DNA of 6,330 nucleotides from Rhodospirillales bacterium (GTDB lineage: Bacteria > Pseudomonadota > Alphaproteobacteria > Rhodospirillales > Casp-alpha2): contig JABJOR010000538.1 in assembly GCA_018664265.1 (NCBI GenBank), positions 1 through 6,330 of the forward strand, in the 5' to 3' direction. Position numbers and translations under genes: made by a program. Every line of letters starts with the position of its first letter. The stretch's first letter is position 1. Below are positions 1-6,330 of the stretch, piece after piece. A model generated the notes under the pieces. The model worked only from the letters and a program-made list of their open reading frames with translations. It had not been told where the DNA came from and ran no database searches.

Positions 1-222
1 CGACTCCTTGTGCTTTTTCTCCAACACGTACTTCAGCTTTCGCACAGCCTGATTCATCAGCATTTTTTCGTTGAAACGCTTGTCACCTATAATGACAACT
101 TCTGTATTGGTTGTCACATCTATGGCCGATACACGCACGGAATTACCCTTGCCTACCTCATGGAATTCAAACAAGACTTCTCTATGTTCCGGATTGCGTT
201 TTCTAACCATGTTTCTAACCAT
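1..222 (-). CDS. DUF6898-like small protein (partial, C-terminus off left edge)
   Basis: A minus-strand frame is open for 74 codons from an ATG at 222 to base 1, with no stop, so the end of the gene lies outside the window. The predicted protein begins MVRNMVRKRNPEHREVLFEF and continues with a VRVSAIDVTTNTEVVIIGD stretch and a charged helical tail containing AVRKLKYVLEKK. The pattern E-V-hydrophobic-F-E-F, then V-[KR]-V-[ST]-A-I-D, then T-E-V-x-I-x-G, then L-x-Y-V-L, matches my recollection of the DUF6898 family of short alphaproteobacterial proteins, whose function is unknown. There is no signal peptide or membrane segment. A second in-frame ATG lies at 210. No clear Shine-Dalgarno site precedes either start, so the true start is uncertain. 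The gene diverges from the DUF1989 gene at 343. I am fairly sure it is a real gene because of its protein-like composition, and less sure of the family name. Confidence 0.68.
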   Translation of the reverse strand, partial: MVRNMVRKRNPEHREVLFEFHEVGKGNSVRVSAIDVTTNTEVVIIGDKRFNEKMLMNQAVRKLKYVLEKKHKES

Positions 223-223
223 G
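200..223. repeat. Perfect 12-bp tandem duplication over the start of the DUF6898-like gene
   Basis: Bases 200-211 and 212-223 are identical (tttctaaccatg). On the minus strand each copy carries an ATG, so the duplication yields two tandem in-frame start codons and a repeated MVR(N/K) N-terminus. It is probably a replication-slippage duplication that keeps the frame. Confidence 0.85.
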
Positions 224-342
224 ACAATTTCAAGCAGTGAATCGAATCGTGTCTAAAAATTAATCCATGTTTCAGATTTTGCAAATAACAATTTTGCCTT
301 TACTGTGAGTAATATGTAGATTAAGGAAAAGGGGCAAAAAAC

Positions 343-945
343 ATGGAAAGCATCACTATAAAGGCCGGGCATGGTCACGCGTTCCGCGTTGATAAAGGAA
401 AACGGTTCCGTATCATCACGCCAAAGGGGCAGCAATCGGCTGATTTTTTTGCCTTCAGCACTGATGACATTGAAGACTGTCTGTCACCTCACCATACTTG
501 GATGCCGACCCGGTCTCTGCACCCCCGAGTGGGCGATATATTCCTGAGTCGGCGTCGAAATCCTATGGTCGAGTTTATTGAGGACGGAGCCGATGGTTTG
601 CATGATTTGCTCATTGCCCCTTGCGATTCTATTCGGTATGAGCAATTCGGTGAGCCTGGTCACCGCAGTTGTATCGGTAATCTCGAAGAGGCCATGGCTA
701 CACTGGGCTGTGATGTTCCCGCCGCGCCTCTGGCTGTGAATTTTTTCACCAACACAGTGGTGGAAGACGGATTCATGTTCAATACGCCCAAGGAGCCTGT
801 GGCAAAACCCGGTGGGTATGTTGTGCTTGAGGCTTGTATGGACTTGATCTGTGCGGTGTCGTCCTGCCCTTATGATCTGGCAGGGCCGGGTTGGGCAATC
901 AATTCCCCTGACGGGCCGACTGAAATTGTTGTTGAGCTGTTGTAA
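343..945 (+). CDS. DUF1989 / urea carboxylase-associated family protein, first paralog
   Basis: This is a 200-residue cytoplasmic protein with no signal or membrane segment, about the usual length of a DUF1989 (PF09347) domain, which fills the whole chain. Family-like features are G-x-Q-x-x-D-F at 29-35, a His-His-Thr at 50-52, H87-D88, P93-C94-D95, an H-x-x-C-x-x-N motif (H107, C110, N113) and S-C-P-Y-D at 174-178. The ATG at 343 follows AGGGG at 330-334 with 8 bases of spacing. Known members include CgdA and CgdB, which together form carboxyguanidine deiminase (formerly annotated as urea carboxylase-associated proteins) in guanidine degradation. No guanidine or urea carboxylase or allophanate hydrolase is in this window, so that specific reaction should not be assumed. 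The gene leads a cluster with a molybdenum hydroxylase subunit and a second DUF1989 gene. Because this paralog keeps the full H-x-x-C-x-x-N and CPYD motifs, I infer it is the more likely catalytic partner. The family call is firm and the substrate is unknown. Confidence 0.9.
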   Translation: MESITIKAGHGHAFRVDKGKRFRIITPKGQQSADFFAFSTDDIEDCLSPHHTWMPTRSLHPRVGDIFLSRRRNPMVEFIEDGADGLHDLLIAPCDSIRYEQFGEPGHRSCIGNLEEAMATLGCDVPAAPLAVNFFTNTVVEDGFMFNTPKEPVAKPGGYVVLEACMDLICAVSSCPYDLAGPGWAINSPDGPTEIVVELL

Positions 946-989
946 ATTATGAGTACCGAGATAGCGTTCGACTATTCAATTTTGAAATG

Positions 990-995
990 TATAGT
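990..995 (+). promoter_or_regulatory. Weak candidate -10 element before the molybdenum subunit gene
   Basis: TATAGT, matching the -10 consensus at five of six positions, lies 37 bases before the ATG at 1033 in the 87-base gap after the first DUF1989 gene. The hexamer 17 bases upstream (967-972, TTCGAC) is a poor -35. A small inverted repeat, TTCAA-TT-TTGAA at 975-986, sits between them. The gap is long enough for an internal promoter, but read-through from the first gene is equally possible. Confidence 0.2.
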
Positions 996-1032
996 TGCTC
1001 TATAAATTTTGCGTAATCGAAGGGCGTGCGAA

Positions 1033-3348
1033 ATGAACAAGGTTGATGATTTTGCACAAACTGAGCGCAATGTGAATTTTCGCCAGCTCGGCAATCCCCT
1101 GCCCCGTATTGATAGCCCTGGTAAGGTTTTTGGCGAAACTCTGTATGCCGGTGATTATTCAATGGCGAATATGCTGCATGCAAAAATTCTGAGAAGCCCA
1201 CTGCCGAGCGCCTGCCTGAAATCTCTGGATGTAAGCAAGGCGCGTGCGCTTGAGGGGGTCGCCTGTGTTCTTACCTTCAAGGATTTAAAAAAGAAGACTA
1301 TTGTGACAGGCCTTCCCGGTTTGTCAGGCTCCAGACCTGAAATTATAGACCATCAGGTTCTGGTTGATGAAATTGCCCGTTATCAGGGCGAGCCGATTGC
1401 CTTGATCGCTGCTGAAACGCTGGAAATTGCCGAACGTGCTTGCGCGTTGATTGAATTTGATCTTGAACCCTTGCCCGGCGTTTATGATGTTTTTGAAGCG
1501 CAAAAGCCGGGTGCGCCAATCGTTTACGGTGAAGACAACATCGTTGCCGAGTACAAAGCCCGAAAAGGTGATGTTGAGGCAGGTTTCTTGCAGGCTGATA
1601 CAATTGTTGAAAACACCTTCACCACACAATTTGTCGAGCATGCATTTCTGGAACCTGAAATCGGCCTTGCCTGGGTTGATGATCAGGGTGTGGTCAATAT
1701 TCGCACATCAACCCAACGTATTGAACATTTTCGGTCTGTGGCCGCAGCCCTGGATATCCCTCATAGTAAGGTACGCTTTCGTGGTGCCATGCTGGGTGGT
1801 GGCTTTGGTGGCAAGTGTGAGATTACTACCGAGTTGTTTGTCGCATTGCTGGCAACCACAACCAAGCGCCCCGTCAGATTGTGTTACACCCGTGAAGAAT
1901 CATTTTATGGTCACGGCAAGCGCCATCCGTTTGTAATAACCCATAAAACCGGATTTGACCGGGACGGCAAAATTACCGCTGCAAAGATCGATATAACGTC
2001 GGAGTCCGGACCTTACGCTTTTATGTCCCATTCAGTGTTGCTCTCGGCATTGGAAGCCGGGGCTGGTCCGTACCGTGTAGGAAATCTTCATATTGATGCG
2101 CGTTCAATTGCCACAAACAATATGTATACCAGCGCATTTCGCGGATTTGGCGCAACGCAAGCCTGCATTGCCTATGAGCAACAAATGGATGAGGCGGCAA
2201 GGGTTCTGGGGATTGATCCTCTAGAACTGCGCCGTATCAATTTCATGAATACCGGAGATACAAACGCTGTTGGCGCCACAATCAAAAGTGCCGTGTGGAG
2301 TGAACAGTGCATGTCAAAAGCATGGGCGGCCCTAGGCGATCCCTTGCAGGGTGAAGGCCCGATCAAGCATGGGCGCGGTGTGGCTGCGTCTTTGCAGGGG
2401 TATGGTCGTCTGGTCTGGACGCACGATACAGCAGAAGGCTGGGTCGGGCTGGAGCTGGATGGAACAGTGGTTGTGCGCTCTGGTATAACCGATGTGGGCT
2501 CCGGTCAGGTCTCAGCCCTTGCCCAGATCGCAGGTGAGATCCTTGGCGTCGATATGCAAACGATCTCTGTCTATAACAGCGATACATCAACAACGCCCCT
2601 GGCGGGTATCACGGCAGCAAGCCGTGGACTGTATATGAGTGGAAATGCCGTTCGATTGGCAGCAGAAGCCATTCGGGACCGGTTGGCAACGCGCGCAGCG
2701 CAAGCGTTCGGTGTTAAACCTACTGACATCGATTTTGCTGGATCGAACGTGTTTGTTATTGATCACGCAGACAAGTCTATCCCCTTGGCAAAATTAATTA
2801 GCCTGTGTGCCTATGATGGAGTTCATCTTTCTGAGTTGGCGATATTCAGGGCACCCTTCGGTGATGTGATTGATATGGATATTGTAAAAGGGCAAGTACA
2901 TCCGGATTTCACCTTTGGTGCCCATGCAATAGAAGTTGCTGTGGATACAGATACTGGTGAAGTTTCGATCCTGAAAAGCATTGGTGTCCATGATGTGGGA
3001 CAGGCCATTAATGCACAGGCCGTTGAAGGTCAGATTGAAGGCTGCGCGGCGCAAGGCCACGGTTACGCCTTATGCGAAGAGCTGATCTATGAGGAAGGGT
3101 GCCTGGTTACGCCTTCCTTAAGTGAGTATTTATGCCCGACGGCAATGGATTGCCCTGAGATTCAATCGATCATTCTGGAATCACGGAGCGGGCTTGGGCC
3201 GTTTGGTGCCAAGGCAATCGGGGAAGCCGGGCTTGCCCCCGTCGCATCTGCTGTGGCCAATGCGGTTGCCAATGCCATCGGTGTACGGGTGCATGATTTC
3301 CCCCTGACGCCGGAGAAAATTTTAGCGGCAATCAACGAAAGTGCGTAG
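1033..3348 (+). CDS. Xanthine dehydrogenase-superfamily molybdopterin-binding subunit
   Basis: This 771-residue protein is the usual length for the large (CoxL/XdhB-like) subunit of a molybdenum hydroxylase. These enzymes add a hydroxyl from water to their substrate at a molybdenum-pterin cofactor. Domains in order are an a/b hammerhead (about 30-145), a first cofactor-binding domain (about 160-400) and a second (about 425-740). Visible motifs are T-S-T-Q ending at Gln228, GGGFGGK at 255-261, FRGFG around Arg370 and Phe372, G-S-G-Q ending at Gln492, and A-I-G-E, whose Glu731 matches the catalytic Glu1261 of bovine xanthine oxidase. Cys262 replaces bovine Glu802 and Ser338 replaces Arg880, so a purine substrate is unlikely. 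I chose the ATG at 1033 because GAAGGG at 1019-1024 sits 8 bases before it; an in-frame TTG at 1009 lacks such a site. No 2Fe-2S or FAD subunit gene adjoins it. The family is secure, the substrate and electron partners unknown. Confidence 0.93.
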   Translation: MNKVDDFAQTERNVNFRQLGNPLPRIDSPGKVFGETLYAGDYSMANMLHAKILRSPLPSACLKSLDVSKARALEGVACVLTFKDLKKKTIVTGLPGLSGSRPEIIDHQVLVDEIARYQGEPIALIAAETLEIAERACALIEFDLEPLPGVYDVFEAQKPGAPIVYGEDNIVAEYKARKGDVEAGFLQADTIVENTFTTQFVEHAFLEPEIGLAWVDDQGVVNIRTSTQRIEHFRSVAAALDIPHSKVRFRGAMLGGGFGGKCEITTELFVALLATTTKRPVRLCYTREESFYGHGKRHPFVITHKTGFDRDGKITAAKIDITSESGPYAFMSHSVLLSALEAGAGPYRVGNLHIDARSIATNNMYTSAFRGFGATQACIAYEQQMDEAARVLGIDPLELRRINFMNTGDTNAVGATIKSAVWSEQCMSKAWAALGDPLQGEGPIKHGRGVAASLQGYGRLVWTHDTAEGWVGLELDGTVVVRSGITDVGSGQVSALAQIAGEILGVDMQTISVYNSDTSTTPLAGITAASRGLYMSGNAVRLAAEAIRDRLATRAAQAFGVKPTDIDFAGSNVFVIDHADKSIPLAKLISLCAYDGVHLSELAIFRAPFGDVIDMDIVKGQVHPDFTFGAHAIEVAVDTDTGEVSILKSIGVHDVGQAINAQAVEGQIEGCAAQGHGYALCEELIYEEGCLVTPSLSEYLCPTAMDCPEIQSIILESRSGLGPFGAKAIGEAGLAPVASAVANAVANAIGVRVHDFPLTPEKILAAINESA

Positions 3349-3381
3349 ATCGCCATATTTGCATTAGGGGAGAATCTGGAT

Positions 3382-4053
3382 ATGAGTAAACTTTACGATG
3401 TGCAACCTGAAAGGGGCAAGGCGATCCCTCTGTCCAAAGGACAGTGCCTTAAGATCATAAATACCCACGGTACCCAGGTTGTTGATTTCTGGGCTTTCAG
3501 TGCTGATGACCCGGGTGACATCATGTCCATGCATCACACCAAAAGTTGCCTCAAGAAAATGCTTCCGGCAGAGGGTGAGGCTTTTGTAACCTTCAAGCGT
3601 CGCCACATTCTGACCTTTGTCGAGGATCACTCGCCCGGGGTTCATGATGTTGTCCTTCCCGCATGTGATCGCTACCGTTATATTTGGGAGGGTGACAACG
3701 AGGTCACTCGCAATAGCTGCGGCGATAATCTTATCAGAGCTTTCGAAGATATTGGTATGGAGGCACCTGCGGTTACTCCACAACCTTTGAATTTATGGAT
3801 GAATGTTCGTATTCGGCTCAACCACGATAATCGTCAGGAAGGTCGTATCGATTATCTACCGACGGTTACCAAACCGGGTGATTACGCTGTATTCCGGGCA
3901 GAAATGGACTGCATTGCCGTGATTTCCGCCTGCCCATATATTAGGTCACCGGAAACGGTTGAAACAACACCACAAGACGGAACAGTTTCAGGCCGCCAAA
4001 TCGACGTTAACGGACCCAAAGGCCCCATGGAAGTGCATTACCAGGTATACTAA
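3382..4053 (+). CDS. DUF1989 / urea carboxylase-associated family protein, second paralog
   Basis: A second full-length DUF1989 protein (223 residues, no signal or membrane segment), clearly paralogous to the one at 343 but well diverged. Shared positions include G-x-Q-x-x-D-F (30-36), D-F-x-A-F-S, H51-H52-T53, H88-D89, A94-C95-D96, C113 and N116, and A-C-P-Y at 183-186. It differs in having Arg110 where the first paralog has His107, Ile187 where the first has Asp178, and longer segments near 145-160 and 188-208. The ATG at 3382 follows AGGGGAG at 3366-3372 with 9 bases of spacing. Only 33 bases separate it from the molybdenum subunit gene, so the two are very likely co-transcribed. Having two DUF1989 genes recalls the CgdA/CgdB pair of carboxyguanidine deiminase, so I infer a heteromer with the first paralog, this one perhaps structural. 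The family is confident and the role is inferred. Confidence 0.9.
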   Translation: MSKLYDVQPERGKAIPLSKGQCLKIINTHGTQVVDFWAFSADDPGDIMSMHHTKSCLKKMLPAEGEAFVTFKRRHILTFVEDHSPGVHDVVLPACDRYRYIWEGDNEVTRNSCGDNLIRAFEDIGMEAPAVTPQPLNLWMNVRIRLNHDNRQEGRIDYLPTVTKPGDYAVFRAEMDCIAVISACPYIRSPETVETTPQDGTVSGRQIDVNGPKGPMEVHYQVY

Positions 4054-4067
4054 GCTGCCGGGAGCTC

Positions 4068-5222
4068 TTAAATAAACCGCTGCATGATTGAATCAATGGC
4101 AACATCAAAGGTATCGGTTGTGACGCCAAGTTCTGAGCACATTTGCAGGGCGTAATCGCGTTGCACTGGATTGTCCAGATCACTATAGCGCGCCATTCTG
4201 TGGGTTCGTCTGCCAATGCTGAAAATCATTTGTTCTTGTGGATCAAGTTGAAGGAAATCCTGTATTGGCTTCATCATGGCTTGTTTATCGCCCGGCAGAG
4301 TTCCATCGACTTCCTGAAACAGGTTCAGCACATGATCACTTTTTATGGTACTGTTGATGCCATTCAGTTGTTCCAGAAAAAGCAGTAGCTCTCTGGCTGT
4401 ATCAACCTCGCCCATTTTATCGAAATCGCCCTCGATGAATTGTTGTGTGAGCGGTGCGGCAACTGACATCCCCAGTGTTCTCATACGAATGAAATCCGGG
4501 TTGATTTGGTTTAACGCATCAGCAGTTTCTATTGCGTTTTCCCGTGATAATGCCGCCCCACCTAACCCCGGCATGACGTATTCGGATAGCTCAATACCGG
4601 CTTTTTTTACTTTTTGTCCGGCGGCTATCTGGGTTGCCTTATCGGAACCCTTGTCGACCATCGTAAGCACTTTGTCCGAGCCGGATTCCATGCCGATATG
4701 AATTCTGTTCAGGCCTGCGTTTGCCATCAGGTTGAGGTTTTCATCGCTGATCCTGACGATTGTGTGGGAGCGTGCGTAGGAAGTCACCCGCTCTACATCC
4801 GGGAAGGCATCTTTAAGGTGACGCAATATGCGGATGATTTCATTCGGTTTAATGACAAGGCTGTTTCCATCTTGTACGAAAATGGACTCCATCCCGTTTG
4901 ATACAAAATTGTACGCCGCATGCAGAGCCTGAATATCCCCCTCCTCCCCATTTGGGGAGAGAGCGTACAGTTCGTTTTGTGTCAGTCTGTTTCCAGATTT
5001 TTGCGCAGCTAATATTGAATCCACATAAAACCGGGCTGCATCAATATCCTTCAAGACATGATCAACAGGGCGCAGCTGGAACCTGACGTCCTTGTACATG
5101 CTACAAAAGGTACAACGATTCCACGAGCAATTACGGCTTACCCTGACCAACAGGCTTTCTGATTCACTGGGTGGACGAATTGGACCTTGCTCAAATCCAC
5201 TGTAGGGTTCAGCTATTTTCAT
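4068..5222 (-). CDS. Radical SAM protein of unknown function
   Basis: This 384-residue cytoplasmic protein has a cysteine cluster near its N-terminus (C32, C37, C40; sequence CSWNRCTFC) that should bind a 4Fe-4S cluster and cleave S-adenosylmethionine. The spacing is C-x4-C-x2-C rather than the common C-x3-C-x2-C; I recall CPWNRCxFC in a set of uncharacterised radical SAM proteins. Downstream, I-H-I-G-M-E-S-G-S and the V-M-P-G-L-G-G segment fit the Elp3/HemN-like barrel. No cobalamin-binding or SPASM-type extra cysteine domain is evident, so this is a stand-alone enzyme. I chose the ATG at 5222; an in-frame GTG at 5231 would add three residues. AAAGTG lies just before the ATG as a weak ribosome site. 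The gene ends 14 bases from the second DUF1989 gene, tail to tail, and starts 57 bases after the cupin gene in the same direction. The substrate cannot be predicted. Confidence 0.88.
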   Translation of the reverse strand: MKIAEPYSGFEQGPIRPPSESESLLVRVSRNCSWNRCTFCSMYKDVRFQLRPVDHVLKDIDAARFYVDSILAAQKSGNRLTQNELYALSPNGEEGDIQALHAAYNFVSNGMESIFVQDGNSLVIKPNEIIRILRHLKDAFPDVERVTSYARSHTIVRISDENLNLMANAGLNRIHIGMESGSDKVLTMVDKGSDKATQIAAGQKVKKAGIELSEYVMPGLGGAALSRENAIETADALNQINPDFIRMRTLGMSVAAPLTQQFIEGDFDKMGEVDTARELLLFLEQLNGINSTIKSDHVLNLFQEVDGTLPGDKQAMMKPIQDFLQLDPQEQMIFSIGRRTHRMARYSDLDNPVQRDYALQMCSELGVTTDTFDVAIDSIMQRFI

Positions 5223-5250
5223 TGTTTTCACTTTGATCTATGGGTGCCCG

Positions 5251-5256
5251 ATTATA
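5251..5256 (-). promoter_or_regulatory. Candidate -10 element for the radical SAM gene
   Basis: The minus strand reads TATAAT here, a perfect -10 match, in the 57-base gap between the cupin stop and the radical SAM start at 5222. Initiation would leave a leader of roughly 20 bases. The sequence 17 bases upstream (GTTTCT on the minus strand) is a poor -35, so this could be a weak or activated promoter. The gene may also be read from the cupin transcript. Confidence 0.35.
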
Positions 5257-5279
5257 GTTGCTTTTGTGGTCTAAGAAAC

Positions 5280-5747
5280 TCATTCAGGCAGAAAATCTTC
5301 CGAACCGTCTTCATGAACGATGAATTTCTTGCCAAGATCAGGGTAACCACCTTCCTCGCGTGGCGCACAGGAACCAACTTCGATAAGGGTTACTGGACTA
5401 TCAGATTTGTTGATCAAATGATGACCATCTTGCTTGCCTGCTGGAAACCCGGCCACCATTCCTGCGCTCAGAAGTTGCTCACCGCTATCGGTTACCAGAA
5501 CCGCCTCTCCTGAAACAATGTAGACAAATTCGTCCTCATTCAGGTGCCAGTGACGCTGTGTGGACCACGTTCCGGGTGGCAGTGTGGTCAGGTTGACCCC
5601 GAATTGCGTCAGGCCAACGGCTTTGCCCATTTCGCGCCACTCACGTTTGCTGCAGGGTTCGTTCAACGGCACTGGATAGAAAAAATCAAACCCGACACGG
5701 GAGTCTAGTGTCATAGGGTCTAGTGCGGGTTCAGTTAATTCAGTCAT
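5280..5747 (-). CDS. Cupin-domain protein
   Basis: This 155-residue protein is a single-domain cupin of the small metal-binding beta-barrel type. Cupin motif 1 is visible as H66-W-H68-x4-E73-F-x5-G80, and motif 2 as G96-x5-P102-x-G104 followed by H109-H110 and N113, so a full set of metal ligands (two His, one Glu, one His) appears present. The C-terminal tail with G-x-Y-P-D-L-G-K-K-F resembles proteins annotated only as 'cupin domain-containing', some of which are dioxygenases, isomerases or sugar-binding proteins; no specific reaction can be assigned. There is no signal peptide. The ATG at 5747 is preceded by AAGGA (5756-5760 on the minus strand), a good ribosome site. The gene is divergent from metY and upstream of the radical SAM gene in the same direction. 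Its leader contains a strong hairpin with a U-tract, suggesting control after transcription starts. Confidence 0.88.
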   Translation of the reverse strand: MTELTEPALDPMTLDSRVGFDFFYPVPLNEPCSKREWREMGKAVGLTQFGVNLTTLPPGTWSTQRHWHLNEDEFVYIVSGEAVLVTDSGEQLLSAGMVAGFPAGKQDGHHLINKSDSPVTLIEVGSCAPREEGGYPDLGKKFIVHEDGSEDFLPE

Positions 5748-5785
5748 CTTGGTCTTCCTTTGTCGTTTTATGTATTGGTTGCAGC

Positions 5786-5837
5786 AAAAAACGACGGTCT
5801 GCCAAATGGGAGATTAATTTTGACAGGCCGTCGTTTT
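5786..5837 (-). terminator. Intrinsic terminator-like hairpin in the cupin leader
   Basis: Bases 5788-5797 and 5828-5837 are perfect 10-bp complementary arms (AAAACGACGG and its complement). The stem extends past one weak pair through CTG/CAG to about 5803 and 5822, with a loop of about 18-20 bases. Read on the minus strand, the stem ends in six U residues (complement of 5786-5791), as in a rho-independent terminator; on the plus strand the tail is TTTTGTT, so it may act both ways. It lies between the likely minus-strand promoter near 5860-5884 and the cupin start at 5747, the position of an attenuator. Confidence 0.6.
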
Positions 5838-5853
5838 GTTGAGAGTACCATTT

Positions 5854-5859
5854 TATAAT
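5854..5859 (+). promoter_or_regulatory. Plus-strand -10-like TATAAT beside the palindrome
   Basis: A perfect TATAAT lies immediately left of the palindrome at 5861. The hexamer at 17-base spacing (5831-5836, TCGTTT) is a weak -35. If used, transcription would begin inside the palindrome and give metY a leader of about 200 bases. AT-rich DNA makes a chance match possible. Confidence 0.25.
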
Positions 5860-5860
5860 T

Positions 5861-5888
5861 TAATTTGACTATCCAGTCAGTCAAATTA
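5861..5888. promoter_or_regulatory. Operator-like palindrome in the cupin-metY divergent region
   Basis: TAATTTGACT (5861-5870) and AGTCAAATTA (5879-5888) are perfect 10-bp inverted arms around an 8-base spacer, and a nested TGACT-N4-AGTCA shares the left arm. Spaced dyads of the TTGAC...GTCAA kind are typical of TetR-type regulators. On the minus strand the right arm supplies TTGACT (5884-5879), a good -35, with TAAATT 16 bases further on (5862-5857) as a possible -10 for the cupin gene. A bound repressor would cover that promoter and probably the plus-strand TATAAT at 5854. The regulator itself is not in the window. Confidence 0.55.
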
Positions 5889-5889
5889 G

Positions 5890-6330
<441 letters not shown>

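Noticed and set aside
10..256. Two plus-strand frames of 61 and 76 codons at the left edge
   Set aside because: They overlap each other and the minus-strand DUF6898-like gene, whose product matches a family pattern; neither has a ribosome site.
223..342. Guanidine riboswitch before the first DUF1989 gene
   Set aside because: The CgdAB-like context made this worth checking, but I see no paired ACGG loops or other ykkC-type core in these 120 bases.
1009..1032. TTG at 1009 as an earlier start for the molybdenum subunit
   Set aside because: It lacks a ribosome site, while the ATG at 1033 has GAAGGG at a spacing of 8 bases, and the extra eight residues would lie outside the family domain.
1451..1936. 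161-codon plus-strand frame inside the molybdenum subunit gene
   Set aside because: It is an out-of-frame reading of the cofactor-binding region with no protein-like motifs.
3364..3783. 139-codon minus-strand frame opposite the second DUF1989 gene
   Set aside because: Its product has no recognisable motif and it lies opposite a clear conserved gene, so it is a shadow.
343..4053. Calling the cluster a guanidine or urea degradation operon
   Set aside because: There is no biotin-dependent carboxylase, allophanate hydrolase or transporter gene in the window, and the molybdenum subunit has no role in the known guanidine pathway.
4054..4067. Bidirectional terminator between the converging second DUF1989 and radical SAM genes
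   Set aside because: The 14-base gap has only a four-base AGCT pairing and no flanking T-tract, so termination must occur elsewhere or by another route.

Overview
The window looks like part of a free-living, probably marine, alphaproteobacterial chromosome. This rests on three things: a partial gene at the left edge that resembles the alphaproteobacterial DUF6898 family, moderate base composition (about half GC by eye), and ordinary Shine-Dalgarno sites. The genus cannot be fixed from the sequence. I see no insertion sequence, tRNA, rRNA, CRISPR array or phage gene.

Layout. Bases 1-222 (minus) hold the start of a small DUF6898-like protein that runs off the left edge. Diverging from it is a three-gene plus-strand cluster (343-4053): a DUF1989 / urea carboxylase-associated family protein, a 771-residue molybdopterin-binding subunit of the xanthine dehydrogenase superfamily, and a second, diverged DUF1989 protein. 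A radical SAM protein of unknown function (4068-5222, minus) ends 14 bases from this cluster, tail to tail. Upstream of it in the same direction is a small cupin (5280-5747, minus). A 325-base regulatory gap (5748-6072) carries a strong hairpin with a U-tract and a perfect spaced palindrome. It separates the cupin from a divergent, truncated metY-type O-acetylhomoserine sulfhydrylase (6073 to the right edge).

How the genes may work together. The most unusual part is the DUF1989 - molybdenum hydroxylase - DUF1989 cluster. Two DUF1989 proteins are known to form carboxyguanidine deiminase (CgdAB) beside guanidine carboxylase and allophanate hydrolase, but neither of those partners is here. The molybdenum subunit also stands without its usual 2Fe-2S and FAD subunit genes. 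It has Cys and Ser where purine hydroxylases have their substrate-binding Glu and Arg, while the catalytic Glu is kept. My inference is a pathway in which a nitrogen compound, possibly a heterocycle, is hydroxylated and a C-N bond of the product is then hydrolysed by a DUF1989 heteromer. The substrate is unknown. The cupin and metY probably share regulation through their common upstream region. Nothing in the sequence links them, or the radical SAM gene, to the DUF1989 cluster.
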